A stretch of DNA of 64,000 bases from Gordius sp. MW1 (GCA_964036665.1 OZ038533.1:13735075-13799074), one strand, 5' to 3'; positions 42,758-54,819 are shown, counted from the first letter of the stretch. The notes: generated from the sequence alone by a model not told the origin. A program made the numbers and translations.

Positions 42758-44397
42758 TAAAATAAATAATACATAGTTTAACTTTCTACACAAGAGTAAA
42801 TTAAGGTGCCGTTTTAAAAGGCCCACGTGTCTTAGAACTTTTAAACTCCAAGCCCACGTGTTTTTTTTATGTATTACAGGCGCGGCTGTACCCGGGAAAA
42901 CTAAGGCCATTTGTTTTATTTCGAACCGATTAGAAGAGCGTACTACTCAGCCCGCTACAAAGATCTGCCCGTTAATAAAAAAATTGGGGATGGACCTTGA
43001 ATAGTAATTTATACCTTGAGATGTTATTTACCTCATTAATAAAAGATTTAAGTTCGCATTTTTTCTACGAGCCTTACTGCCATAAAAAATCAAATGAACA
43101 ATTATATTTTAGTGCAAGGTGTGTGTTATTTATAGCAATTTTATAAATGGCCTGCTAACACTTTGGCGGTATTTATTAGTATAAATAATTACTTTATTTT
43201 AAAAATGCAACATTATTCTTAGCTTTCCCTTTATACACATTATTATAAGAAAATTTCATAGATATTTTTATAAGCGATCTCTAACCTCTCAATAGATTTT
43301 AAAGATTGCTTTTTTATCAGGCAAAATACAATGGAAATCGTTAAATCCACCACGATTTTCATACACGGATCAATGCCATCCGTTTAGTATTAGCTCGTTT
43401 TCATAGTTTTCTAGTCGTGATGTAATTTTTTTGTATCGTTTTAAAAAATTTGATATTTAACTTTTAATATCATTCCCTATTTTTTTTTTAAAAGATGCAG
43501 TCTTCAATAAGTTTTTCCATGGGTATCATTTATAAATATGTGGTAGGCATTAAGAAGAATTTTTTTTAATCTGAGTTTTACATGTCCTTAGTTCCGACAC
43601 ATAAACCTTTTGAAATATTTTTAGGGGGATTTATATTAATTTAAGATATGTGGCCTCATTTGAAGAATATGGCATGTTTTTTTAGACATGTATACCATTT
43701 GGTAGCCAAGCATTCAACCACATTTTTTTTATATTATATACATTCTATTTAAAAAGCCTGGATATTATTTTAGATTATTCATATAGTTTGAATTGTATAA
43801 AAACCTAAGATATTTTAAACGAAATTGAAACAGAGTTGTATATGTGGGAGCCAGGGTTGTATAAAACTTAATGAAAAAATACTATTTCTAATAGAAATTT
43901 TCAAAATTTTGACATATAAGGAAAATTAAAAACATATGTATGTTTACCACAATACTATATATCGTCAGCTGGCTGATATTTTTTTATAGACTTGTGCTAT
44001 TAACCCGTTATCCTATACAACAGTTTTTATCCACCAATCTGAAATAGCTTTTCTGCGTTCAATTTTAATATTCATTTGGCTGAAAGCAAGATAATAAAAC
44101 AGGTGAAACTTATAGATAAATTGTATTTAATTTTTTTTCGATCTCTTAACGTAATTTTTTTCTTAATTTTTGATTACAAAATATCATTCAAAAATTTGGT
44201 GTCTCTAATTTTAACTTTTAGCTCAGTCATCGCATGAATAACAGTAATTAATATTTTATTGCATTTATTTAATTTAAATTCTGTAACGAAAATTTATTGT
44301 TTTTTTTGAAACTTTTAAATATAAACATTGTTTGACATTCACAGACATTACAAATGTAAATGTGGTCGATGTGTATCATAGACTAATAATACCATAG
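42758..44397. other. Intergenic, one retrotransposon scrap
   Basis: Apart from the fragment at 43314-43387 I see no exon, RNA or repeat. Composition is uniformly AT-rich. Confidence 0.45.
43314..43387 (+). pseudogene. Extreme 3' fragment of the 936-aa RT element
   Basis: Plus-strand sequence matching the last roughly 23 codons of the protein at 3174-5984 (RQNTMEIVKSTTIFIHGSMP then SV and a stop). It ends at the same stop codon and is almost identical in the final 40 bases, so the truncation is severe but recent. Confidence 0.8.
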
Positions 44398-44428
44398 ACT
44401 ACCGAACAGCTGTTTCTCACATTAATAT

Positions 44429-45160
44429 GGGAACCGGTCAAAGGAGCACAGAAATAGGAGCGAAACTCGTCATGATTGCTCAGATTTGCTCAGGGTTTTT
44501 TGATATGGTGAATTTGAATTTGTAACAAGTAATATATACATAAATTTTTAGAGAATTTATTGGAACTTATCTCATATTATTCATCAGAATTTAACATATT
44601 GTCTTAGCACAAAATATTTTATATTAACATGTCCTAGTGAAATCATAACAAGTAAATATATGAATATATAAAGATTGTATTGGAACATTTCTCATCATTT
44701 ATATCAGAATTTAACATATTGTTTTAGCAAATAACTTATCCTGATGTTATACTTATAATAAAAGTCATTTATGTATGGAAAGATTTTATTGTATAATTTA
44801 GCACTTATATTTTTTAAATACCAACTATGGATATTTATAAAATTACATATTTTATTTATCCTGATGTTTTTTCATACTTATAATAAAAGTCAATCATGTA
44901 TGAAAAGATTTTATTGTATCATTTTGTTTATATACATGTGATATAATTGCATGATGTATATTGACATTTTATGAGATGATATGTTTTTTAAAAAAAATAA
45001 GGGACTGATTTCTTGATTTGGGTTAGGGTTATTTTAAAATTAATACACCCTTCTTTGTGCAAATTCTTCTTAGAAATAGGTTTGATAGTTTTGCCTTGAT
45101 TTATTTTTAATAAAATAAGTGTGCTCCTTTTTTCCTGATGAGCTCCTTTGACCCCCACTC
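44429..45160. mobile_element. TIR element in the annexin-like exon (first insertion)
   Basis: Inverted ends gggaaccggtcaaaggagca and gctcctttgaccccc face each other. Flanking 8-mers attaatat (44421-44428) and aataatat (45161-45168) match 7 of 8. A gggttagggtta motif lies near 45020. No transposase. Confidence 0.6.
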
Positions 45161-46080
45161 AATAATATCACGAAGTCATCTAAGAATCAGGCTAAACATT
45201 CTCCACTTTTGGGTGACATTTTTCCTATCGTAAATACGCGTTGCTTAAACGTTCTTCTACCGAACGAAAATAAACAACGCATCCGCGTTTGTAAATTTAT
45301 CCTTGCCTGAACAAATAAACAAACAACAATGCGCCATTTTTTAATTTTATTCCCAATTTACTTTCACCCATTATATCATTTTTTTGCTCAATTTAGTTAT
45401 TGAGCTGTGCAATGGTAAGAACAATTACACATATTTTAAATATTTTTTAGATACAATATATAAATTATAAGCCTCAATGAAACTTTTGATGGTGGAAATG
45501 TGAAAAATATTATCTTGCCTCTAAAATTTAAGAGAAGTTCAGGTTACAACAGAATAGAAAGTAATAATAATATTTTGTTAATTTATTTTGTACTTAGGGA
45601 ATAATCACATATTGAACCAAAAAAGACAAGAGCCTCAAACAATATCTCCTGTGAACAAATCTCTACCACGTGTTTTGAATTTCGACTTATTTAAAATTAT
45701 GTATTTTTTATATAGAATAAACTATTTGTTATCATCATTTGTTAGTTCAAACATGGAAATTATTAAAACTGTATAATTTATAAAGGTTCTATAAGCTCTG
45801 AATCTTATAAGCAAGCCCACTAAAAATAGGGGGTCAATAGAGTAGAGATTAAAACATAGATATAAATTGATAACTACAAAACAGGTTTTATAAATCATTA
45901 ATATGCTACAGAGTTATTAATAAGTACAAATAACTAATTGCATAGCAATAAGTTGTTTAAATGAGTGTGACACAATTTTAAATACTACTTTTTCATTAAC
46001 AAGTATGTATTTAGTTTAAAATTAATAATTGACAATTGATTTCTTTTCAACTCTTATCTGACCTTTCTATAGCTGATAAA

Positions 46081-46218
46081 CATGGGCGTAGCCAGCATTT
46101 AAATTAAAGGGGGCAAAAGCTATTTAAAAACTTTTCACAACTTTAGCTGTTTTTGTAAAATTCTTGGATTTTTTTAGATTTAGAGGGTGGCAGTCGTCCT
46201 CCTCTGGCTATGCCCATG
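46081..46218. mobile_element. 138-bp hAT MITE (catgggcgtagccag)
   Basis: Ends catgggcgtagccagc and ggctatgcccatg. Flanks ctgataaa and ctgatata match 7 of 8. It lies inside the loop of the foldback at 45184-47340. Confidence 0.75.
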
Positions 46219-46844
46219 CTGATATATGTATAATCTTATATAAACAAAGATTTTTAAATAGATATTAAAATGTGGACATGATTTAAAATTACTTTATTAA
46301 TAATGAGTATAATTTTTATATTACTTTTAACATATTCTAAATTATAAAATTAATGCAGCATTAAATGTAATTACCAACAATTTGTTTTTCCCATCTCAAA
46401 TCTAGCTTTTTTATTATATATGTCAGGATACTTAAAATAGAATTTGAATAATATAAAAATGTAGACTTAAATCATGAAATATTTTATTAGTACTAAAAAG
46501 GTATATATAAATTTTCTATATTGCTGTTAAAAAATACAATTAATTGGTAAATATATATTAATTTGAGTAAACACTATCTTCATATTCTCTCTTTGCAAGG
46601 GGCAATTTATCAGAAATTCCTTCTCTAGAATTTTATGTAAACATCTTGATTATACATATAATAGTTCTTACCAATGCGCAAAATAGCACTTTCTATTCTG
46701 TTGTAACCTGAACTTCTCTTAAATTTTAGAGGCAAGATCTATTTTTCACATTTCCACCATCAAAAGTTTAATTGAGGCTATAATATCTATATTGTATCTA
46801 AAAAAATATGTGTAATTGTTCTTACCATTGCACAGCTCAATAAC

Positions 46845-47121
46845 CATGGGCGTACGCAGGTTTTGAATTAGAGGGGGGCAGATTAAAAAAAATTTTTCTA
46901 AAATTTTCCTGAGAGCAAAAAAAAAAAAAAAAAAGGTCTCGACTATTTGGAGGGGGGGAGCCACATTAGAGTGGGGCAGAGCCTAATGAGGGTGGGGCAG
47001 AGCAAAATTAGGGGGGGGGCACAAATTTTTTTTTATTCTTGAGGGTTTTTGTATTGAAAAAATCTTATTTTTAAAAGGGCAGCCGCCCCCCCCCCCCTGC
47101 CCCCCCCTGCGTACGCCCATG
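46845..47121. mobile_element. 277-bp hAT MITE with perfect TSD
   Basis: Ends catgggcgtacgcagg and cctgcgtacgcccatg. The perfect 8-bp duplication tcaataac lies at 46837-46844 and 47122-47129. It is the same family as 46081-46218, with G-run and C-run interior, and interrupts the right arm of the foldback. Confidence 0.88.
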
Positions 47122-47634
47122 TCAATAACTAAATTGAGCAAAAAAATGATATGGGTGAAACTAAAATGGGAATAAAATTAAAAAATGGCGCATTGTTGTT
47201 TGTTTATTTGTAATCAGGCAAGGAAAAATTTACGAACGCGGATGCGTTATTTATTTTCATTCGGTAGGAGAACGTTTAAGCAACGCGTTTTTACGATAGG
47301 AAAAATGTCACCCAAAAGTGGAGAATGTTTAGCCTGATTCGTCATCTAAGAGCCGCCATCTCATATGGAGAAATTCTTGAAATTAAGGTAAAATTGATAT
47401 ATTCTAAACATATGCCAAATTTCCTTCAAGTTTTTAATATGTTTAATTTTCTTAATGATATTTTAAATTGCTATTTGGAAAATGAGGTTTTACTCAGTAT
47501 AAAACTGCCTATCTTACCGTAACAAAGAAAATAGCAATAGGCTCTCATTTTCCCTCACAGCAATATTAGAAAAGGAAACAGTTATAGGAGATGTTGAACT
47601 TAGTTCCTATTATTATGTTAGCCTCTGTGACTAG

Positions 47635-48062
47635 TGCTTAGAAAATTAATTGCAGTAGACAAATAGCTCCTTGAAATGAATGTTGAAAAGGAGATGTTGC
47701 TAATAACCACAAATATTGATAAAATAATGTCCTTCGTAGGTATGTATATATGATCATTGTTTTAATAGTATATTTGTAATATCAACAATTTTGATATTTA
47801 ATTTATATTTTATAATTTTGTCAAAGTCTAAAAAAATTTGAATTAGAATTTTTTATATGTTATGATTATTTAAATTTACTAAATTCTGACATTTATATCT
47901 AAAATAAAGCTTGAACGAGTGCTTTTAATTAATATATTAGGCATTGACTTCTTATTATTTATTTAATAAAGTTCCTATATAGGTATAGTTCCAATGCAAA
48001 GAAGAATAATCCACATATTAGGGATCATGCAGCATGCCTGTGCCATTTAATTATTTGTACTC
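47635..48062. other. Intergenic, nothing recognised
   Basis: AT-rich, with no exon that I can support. Confidence 0.4.
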
Positions 48063-48071
48063 ATATTTTAC

Positions 48072-50158
48072 GGCCTAGGCTATGTATTCTCGATTCAGAG
48101 TGATAAATAACGCTTCTGTACATTAGACGATTGACCTGTTAGGCGACAACCAATTAGGGTTAGGGTTATATTAATTGTATAATGTAATATATATTATATT
48201 GTATTGTATTTAATTTGTTGTATAATATTTATATAATTGTATTATATTTATGGTATTATATCATATTTATACTATATTATTTTAATTTTTAATTTGCATA
48301 ATGATTATGTTGCAGTCACGTGTTCAATGATCGCGAACTGAAAAATCGCCTAATGAACCAGATTCATAAATAACAAAACGTAAAACGCATTTCTTAAACG
48401 TTCCATTCCCGAGCGCAATCATCGCGTTCGTTAATTTGTGTGTTATTGTTTACAAATTTTTTAAATTCGCCATTTTTGCTTGTTCTAATCCATATGGTAA
48501 CAACAACATTTTGTGGCAATATAAAGGTATGATAAATAGATATATTAACTATTTTCCTAGATAAATAATTTTGAATTTTTAATCTTTTCAAACAAGATTT
48601 GTTCTTTAATTTAACATTTTGTGGCAATAAAAAGGTATGATAAATAGGTATATTAACTATTTTCCTAGATAAATAATTTTGGATTATTTTCTTAGAGTTG
48701 CAAAAGAGGTGGGAAAAATACATCAACCATTCAAAGGTTCAACATATTTGTCTCATTTACTAAAACATCAATCAATAGTTGATTCAAATAAACCATTCAA
48801 ATGTTCAACATATTTGTCTCATTTAATAAAACATCAATAAATAGTTGATTAACCATTGTATTTAAGAATTTATAACATATATCTAATAGGTTTTTTTAAT
48901 GAGGTTGGAAACCTTATTTGTTATCCGTGTAATACAATAAACCTTGTGTTGTTGCTTATATTATTGTTGTTAGCGTTTCAACATATTAATACTATTTGTG
49001 AGTCAGGGAGAGTTACAATTATTAATTGCTATGCAATTTATATTGATAAGAATGACCATTTAAGTATTTTATCAAATTTATAATATGATTTTCATTAGAA
49101 ATCATTAGTATAACAATTTACAATTTTCCATACATATTCTGACAAATCCTTAAATATTAGTTTGTAAAAATCTGAATACATTTATACATATTTCATTAAG
49201 AGTCACATAATATAAGTGCTGTTTTCTTATTTTAAGAGTTAATTGGTAGTATTAGAATTCCTGTATGTTCTAAAAGTGCAAAAGCTTTGTGCATATGGTT
49301 ACCAACAACTTATTAATTCTATTTTCAAAACTTATTTTTTAAATGTTATAATCTAAAAGTTACTCAAGATAGTTACCAACAATCTTCTATTTCATTTTTT
49401 ATAAAAGGCACATATAAAAATGTCAAAAACATTTTCAATATTTTTTACCTGATGTCATAACCTAAAAGTTACTCAAGATAGTTACCAACAATCTTCTATT
49501 TCATTTTTTATAAAATGCACGTATAAAAATGTCAAAAGCATTTTCAAATCTAATTTTTTATAACATGCTATCTTAAAAAATACAGTTTATTTAAATTTGA
49601 GCCAAATTCAGCAAACCTTTTAGGAAATTTATTGAGTCTCTAAAAAAACAACACTCAAATATGTCAGCTGCAGTTCATTATTTTTAAACAATAAGAAACA
49701 ATGGTGAATCAACTATTGATTGATGTTTTAGTAAATAAGACAAATATGTTAAACATTTGAATGGTTGATGTATTTTTCCCACCTCTTTTGCAACTGATCT
49801 AAGAAAATAATTAAAAATTATTTATCTAGGAAAATAGTTAATATATCAATTTATCATACCTTTTTATTGCCACAAAATGTTGAATAAATGAACAAATCTT
49901 GTTTGAAAAGATTAAAAATTCAAAATTATTTATCTAGGAAAATAGTTAATATATCTATTTATCATACCTTTCTTTTCCCACAAAATGTTGTTGTTACCAT
50001 ATGAATTAGAACAAGCAAAAATGGCGAATTTAAAAAAATGTAAACAATAACACACAAATTAACGAACGCGATGATTGCGCTCGGGAATGGAACGTTTAAG
50101 AAATGCGTTTTACGTTTTGTTATTTATCACTCTGAATCGAGAATACATAGCCTAGGCC
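48072..50158. mobile_element. 2.1-kb foldback element with perfect 9-bp TSD
   Basis: The ends ggcctaggctatgtattctc and gaatacatagcctaggcc are flanked by atattttac (48063-48071 and 50159-50167). The arms extend several hundred bp and include a two-copy direct repeat (ggtatgataaat, then ttttcctagataaataatttt). The left arm is interrupted by the insertion at 48112-48365. No transposase. Confidence 0.88.
48112..48365. mobile_element. 254-bp MULE-like MITE nested in the foldback
   Basis: The ends gcttctgtacattagacgatt and aatcgcctaatgaaccagattc are imperfect inverted repeats. A perfect 9-bp duplication ataaataac lies at 48103-48111 and 48366-48374. The middle has aattagggttagggtta followed by an AT-rich tract. 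The ends resemble those of 57963-58201. Confidence 0.82.
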
Positions 50159-50229
50159 ATATTTTACTATGTTGTTATGTATTAAATCATGTAATAAATT
50201 TTACAACCTATGCATAGATTTAATAAAAT

Positions 50230-51800
50230 AAAACTCCTGGGAATAGTATTTTTTTATTTATTCGATGGGACACCCCTTTACTGGTATTAAAATAATTTTG
50301 ATCTGGTCCTCCCTCAAAAAGGGAGGACTGCGGAATTAATTAACACTAGGATTTATTAACACAAGAATTTATTATCACTACGACTATGACTAAAATATTT
50401 CTAAATGTTATGTAGGGCTACACAGGATGACAATTTAACTGTCCTAAATCCAACACTTTATTCAAGAATTTAGAATTTATTATACCAAAGAATTTCTACT
50501 CTTTCTACTTACTATTTCTTTTACAATTCGATTTAAATAGTTATAACAATAATGATGCACGATGTTGATAAACAAAAATAAAATGGTAGAGCACAACAAT
50601 AATACATAGATATAGAGATCATGGGTGAGGAGCTTAAAATAAAGATGGCGCTAAATAAATATGGCGCACAGTAAACATAAACAAAGGTTGGGTGCCGATG
50701 GTTCGGAACTTTGCGTGTTGACACTCTGCTTGGATTTCCTCGAATGGGGCGGATTATTCAGGTTTCCATTAATATATGTAGATTTTCATTAATTTGTTTG
50801 AATAATCCAGAACGAACTGGGTTCGAATAATAAGCTATCACCAATGTTAAATCCCTGAGATCCCTTATATTATTCGATATTTATTGAATCTTTTCCTGAC
50901 CTAGTCCTCCCCCGAAAAGAGAGGACGGAATCTATTAAGACACTGACCCTAGGATTTATTAACACAAGAATTTATTATCACTACGACTATGACTAAAATA
51001 TTTCTACTACTATTTGTTTTACAATTCGCTTTAAGTAGTAACAATAATAATGATGGGGGAGAGGTAGGATGATGATAAACAAATAAATGACGCACAAGCG
51101 CGGTGGTAAAACAATAATGATCAGCGCATCGGTAACAACAACTCAGCGCACTGGTACAATAATGATAAGCGGCGCAAATAACAATAACTAACAAATAGCG
51201 ATATCATCATGATTAAAACATCTGAAGGCTAATTTTATAGAAGGGTAATAAAACGGTAATTAACCTTCTCAAAAATAAATTTATGATACGATAATAAAAG
51301 TACTACCATGACATTTAAATTTATGAATAAACAACTTGGCACATTTCCAAAAGTAAAAGAAGTTATAAAATTAAAAGTAAGCGGGGGGGGGGAATAGATA
51401 TACCACACCTACCCCTTTTCCCAAAAACAAATCTACCTCTGCGGATCACTCGTGAGGGTTAAAGCCGCCAACGGAGGTATTAAGACTTCGACTTCTTGAC
51501 ACCGACATTCACATTGACACCGACATTAACATTGACCTAGAACTGACGTTGATTGACACTACTTCCCGACACTCAAGAATCTTGTTCCTCATAACCGAGG
51601 ATGACTCATTGACTGAGTTCAGTGCCCCAAAAACCAAGGATGACTCAATGAGTTCAGAGCCTTATAAACCCGAGGTTAACTCTATGAGCCGGTCTAGTAG
51701 TACATTGCTAACCAAAAAATCTCCGTCAATTCCTTCCTTCAAAAAAAATTTCTGAAGTTTCCTTCCTTCTAAATATTAATATAATTCACTTTACAAAAAT
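50230..51800. repeat. Fragments of two related LTR-retrotransposon ends
   Basis: Blocks seen elsewhere are joined here. 50240-50400 matches 54820-54985. 50406-50690 is a truncated copy of the 298-bp LTR. 50690-51420 matches about 56135-56860. 51380-51800 matches 55365-55800. The open frames on either strand (such as 50533-50724 and 51549-51755) are read from these repeats. Confidence 0.7.
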
Positions 51801-51814
51801 TGTCCTTTCCCAAA

Positions 51815-52112
51815 TGTTATGTAGGGCTACACAGGATGACAATTTAACTGTCCTAAATCCAACACTTTATTCAAGAATTTAGAATTTATTATACCAAAGA
51901 ATTTCTACTCTTTCTACTGACTATTTCTTTTACAATTCGATTTAAATAGTTATAACAATAATGATGCACGATGTTGATAAACAAAAATAAAAATGGTAGA
52001 GCACAACAATAATACATAGATATAGAGATCATGGGTGAGGAGCGTAACATAAAGATGGCGCTAAATAAATATGGCGCACAGTAAACATAAACAACGCCGC
52101 TAACAACTAACA
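51815..52112 (-). repeat. 298-bp LTR, left copy, inverted
   Basis: Begins tgttatgtagggctacac and ends aacaactaaca. It is the reverse complement of 54508-54805 with few differences and has the tg...ca ends of an LTR. A third, truncated copy is at 50406. Confidence 0.8.
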
Positions 52113-52548
52113 ATCATTATCGGGGGGGGGGGGAAGAATTGAAGATGTAAATAGGTAAACAATAGTAGTGTACCACGCGTTGATAATGCTGAAGGTGGTA
52201 AGTAATACAATGGGGGGGGGAACTTTTAGAAAAATCAAACTAACACGAGATCACCGTGACCTTGGATGGGGTATTTTTTTACGACCCTTTATTAAATCTA
52301 TTTTTAACTCTCCCTAAGAGAAAGAAGGGTAATTAAAACTGGAAAAGGAGGGAATCTAAAACAAAGCGCCTCCAACTGGATTAAACTAAAATTAAAAAGG
52401 AGAAAGGGGGAGAAAACAGGGAGTAGTGACACCACACCTACCCCTTTTCCCAAAGTTAACTTTACCCCTGTGGATTACCCGTCAGGGTTAAATTTTCTAA
52501 CGGCGATATTAAAGCCCCGCTGGTCATCAATACTGGTTGTACCGGCTG
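52113..52548 (-). repeat. Inner part of the left inverted arm
   Basis: The reverse complement of 54073-54507: an LTR-proximal stretch with a G-run, a tagatttaataaagggtcgt-type segment, and the end of a small ORF (LENLTLTGNPQ). With the LTR it makes an inverted repeat of about 730 bp. Confidence 0.8.
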
Positions 52549-52551
52549 ATA

Positions 52552-53756
52552 TACTGATCATAAGCCGTTGGTAGCTTTATTCAACAAGATTAATACCGAA
52601 TTTTTGATGTCTCCTCGACTTCAGAGATGGTTATTAACTCTCGGAAATTTTTCATTACCTTTAAAGTATCGAGAGGGTAAAAGTAATCACCTAACCGATG
52701 TGTTATCGAGGCTGAGTGCAGATACTGTAACTGATAGTTGTGCGGTTATAGATAATGTTGTTGTTAATGTATTAAAGGCTAGCGATCTTAAGGATATTAT
52801 TAAAGGTACAGATGATAGTGTGGAATTAACAGTGGTTAAACAAATTATTGTATGAGTTAAAAATATTCTCGATGTTCCTTTTGAATTTAAACATGTAATA
52901 AAGGAGTTATACATTGAAGATAATTTGGTCAAACGCAATAATAAGTTGGTGATTCCAGTAGAATTGCGTAGTAATATTTTAGAAATTTTGCATGAGGGTC
53001 ATGCTGGTATGGTTAAAATGAAGGAGCTCGCTAGACAGTATGTCTGGTGGCCCAAGATCACTAGGGATGTTGATAATTATGTTAGGCAGTGTGATTTGTG
53101 TAAATTAAATGCGGCCAGGCCTCGTAGGGATAAAAGGGCTCGTTGGCTCGTCCGAATACTCCCTGGTTTAGAATTCACATCGATTTTTTTGAGTTTAACA
53201 AAAAGAGGTATATTTTGGTTGTAGATGCATATTCAGGTTGGACTGAATTTAAATTAGTACATAATATCTCTACAAATGTTACCATTTTATTTTTAAAAGA
53301 TTTAATAGGCGCGTATGGTTTTCCAAATTTATTGTTACTGATAATGGGAAAGCTTTTACGAGTGCAGAATTTAAAAATTTTTGTAATAATTGGAAGATTA
53401 CTCACTTATTTACACCACCATATCACCCTAGCTCTAATGGGGCATGGTTATATCGTTTATATCATAATATGACCCCTCGATATAGACGTTTACCGGTAGG
53501 CGTAGTGTTTTTTGGTCATAGGTTAAGATTTCCACCTGATTTTTTGCTGGATAGCAATTATGAGAATAACTTAAATGGTAAGACCAAATATAATGTTAAT
53601 GATCTAGTTTGGTCTAGGAATTATTTAAAGCGGTCAAGGTGGGAGTAGGCTAAAATAACAGCCCATCTAGGTAATAAAATTTATCAGATTAGGTCATTAG
53701 AGACTGATAGAATAGAGATTAGGCATGTTGAACAATTATTAAGTTATGCTGCTTAA
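52552..53756 (+). pseudogene. Ty3/gypsy RNase H end and integrase, degenerate
   Basis: It starts in the C-terminal part of RNase H (TDHKPLVALFNK, SPRLQRWLLTL, YREGKSNHLTDVLSR). Integrase follows: an HHCC finger (HEGHAG...CDLCKLN), the first catalytic Asp in HIDFFEFNKKRYILVVDAYS, TDNGKAF with the second, and [10 protein letters not shown]. The segment that should carry the catalytic Glu is deleted, and the frame resumes at [20 protein letters not shown] and continues to LSYAA. A stop at 52853-52855 and frameshifts near 53150 and 53330 make it non-functional. Gag, protease and reverse transcriptase are missing. Confidence 0.85.
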
Positions 53757-53937
53757 TGCCTAATTTTATTGAATATTAGATGGAACTAATCACATCCTGG
53801 TGTAGAGTACGTATTGTAGTTGAAAGAACTAATTCTTTACATCAGCCCGTTCCGCTGCATTTATCAGTGGTTATAGGAGTGGACGGAATGCCTAGGTACA
53901 CTTTGTAGAGGCGGCGTTACCTAGGAGAGGTCCACAG

Positions 53938-54159
53938 TTGTTTGGTGGCGGGAGCAATCGTGGGCGCGCGAGAGGCACCCGTAGGGGTCGTTGCGAGGTG
54001 TGCCAGAGATGGCACAGATTACCGATGTGTGCACGGCCGGATAATGTTTTGGTTAGGTCGGGAAATGCGACACAGCCGGTACAACCAGTATTGATGACCA
54101 GCGGGGCTTTAATATCGCCGTTAGAAAATTTAACCCTGACGGGTAATCCACAGGGGTAA
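53938..54159 (+). CDS. Small zinc-knuckle ORF near the 3' LTR
   Basis: A 73-codon frame, Gly/Arg-rich at first (GRARGTRRGR), with a CCHC-type knuckle CEVCQRWHRLPMC and a tail ISPLENLTLTGNPQG. The tail is mirrored in the left arm. A diverged version (xLTLTSDPQ pattern) is readable on the minus strand at about 51430 and 55410. A nucleocapsid-like or accessory ORF of the LTR element is likely, but its position downstream of integrase is unusual. Confidence 0.45.
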   Translation: MFGGGSNRGRARGTRRGRCEVCQRWHRLPMCARPDNVLVRSGNATQPVQPVLMTSGALISPLENLTLTGNPQG

Positions 54160-54507
54160 AGTTAACTTTGGGAAAGGGGTAGGTGTGGTGTCATTACTCC
54201 CTGTTTTCTCACCCTTTCTCCTTTTTAATTTTAGTTTAATCCAGTTGGAGGCGCTTTGTTTTAGATTCCCTCCTTTTCCAATTTTAATTACCCTTCTTTC
54301 TCTTAGGGAGAGATAAAAATAGATTTAATAAAGGGTCGTAAAAAAATACCCCATCCAAGGTCACGGTGATCTCGTGTTAGTTTGATTCTTCTAAAAGTTC
54401 CGCCCCCCCCATTGTATTACTTACCACCTTCAGTATCAACGCGTTGTACACTACTATTGTTTACCTATTTACATCTTCAATTCTCCCCCCCCCCCCCCGA
54501 TGATGAT
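54073..54507 (+). repeat. Inner part of the right inverted arm
   Basis: Mirror of 52113-52548. It includes the end of the zinc-knuckle ORF, a conserved accccttt.ccaaa-type segment (complemented here) and a long C-run before the LTR. Confidence 0.8.
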
Positions 54508-54805
54508 TGTTAGTTGTTAGCGGCGTTGTTTATGTTTACTGTGCGCCATATTTATTTAGCGCCATATTTATGTTACGCTCCTCACCCATGATCTCTATAT
54601 CTATGTATTATTGTTGTGCTCTACCATTTTTATTTTTGTTTATCAACATCGTGCATCATTATTGTTATAACTATTTAAATCGAATTGTAAAAGAAATAGT
54701 CAGTAGAAAGAGTAGAAATTCTTTGGTATAATAAATTCTAAATTCTTGAATAAAGTGTTGGATTTAGGACAGTTAAATTGTCATCCTGTGTAGCCCTACA
54801 TAACA
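54508..54805 (+). repeat. 298-bp LTR, right copy
   Basis: Begins tgttagttgttagcgg and ends ccctacataaca. A gaataaagtg polyadenylation-like signal lies near the end. It is in direct orientation with the pol remnant, so it fits a 3' LTR. Confidence 0.8.
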
Positions 54806-54819
54806 TTTATTTTACTATT

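Larger units (their letters stand above)
45184..47340. mobile_element. Foldback element with perfect 9-bp TSD (second insertion)
   Basis: The inverted ends gaatcaggctaaacattctc and its complement are flanked by gtcatctaa (45175-45183 and 47341-47349). The arms are about 380 bp. The right arm is lengthened by a hAT MITE at 46845-47121. A 9-bp duplication suggests a Mutator-like mechanism. The internal 1.1 kb has no recognised coding capacity. Confidence 0.88.
44398..47634 (+). pseudogene. Annexin-like exon split by two transposons
   Basis: Three short pieces (44398-44428, 45169-45183 and 47350-47387) join into 28 codons once both insertions and one copy of each target duplication are discounted. 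They follow an AG and end at GTAAAA. The reading TEQLFLTLISRSHLRAAISY followed by GEILEIK fits the pattern of an annexin repeat (E..F..I..RS..HLR....Y). A second open stretch, 47561-47634 after a CTCACAG acceptor, continues with ILEKETVIGDVELSS, like the annexin D-E helix region. The two exons do not join in phase with the obvious sites, and the insertions would destroy the product. No further repeats were found nearby. Confidence 0.5.

Noticed and set aside
47325-47522. 65-codon plus-strand frame
   Set aside because: Its start lies in the foldback TIR; only the part at 47350-47387 is plausibly exonic, and the rest runs into an intron-like stretch.
52568-53756. Ginger-type DNA transposon (gypsy-like integrase between inverted repeats)
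   Set aside because: RNase H sequence precedes the integrase, and the inverted repeats are tg...ca LTRs with internal sequence, so a rearranged LTR retrotransposon explains it better.
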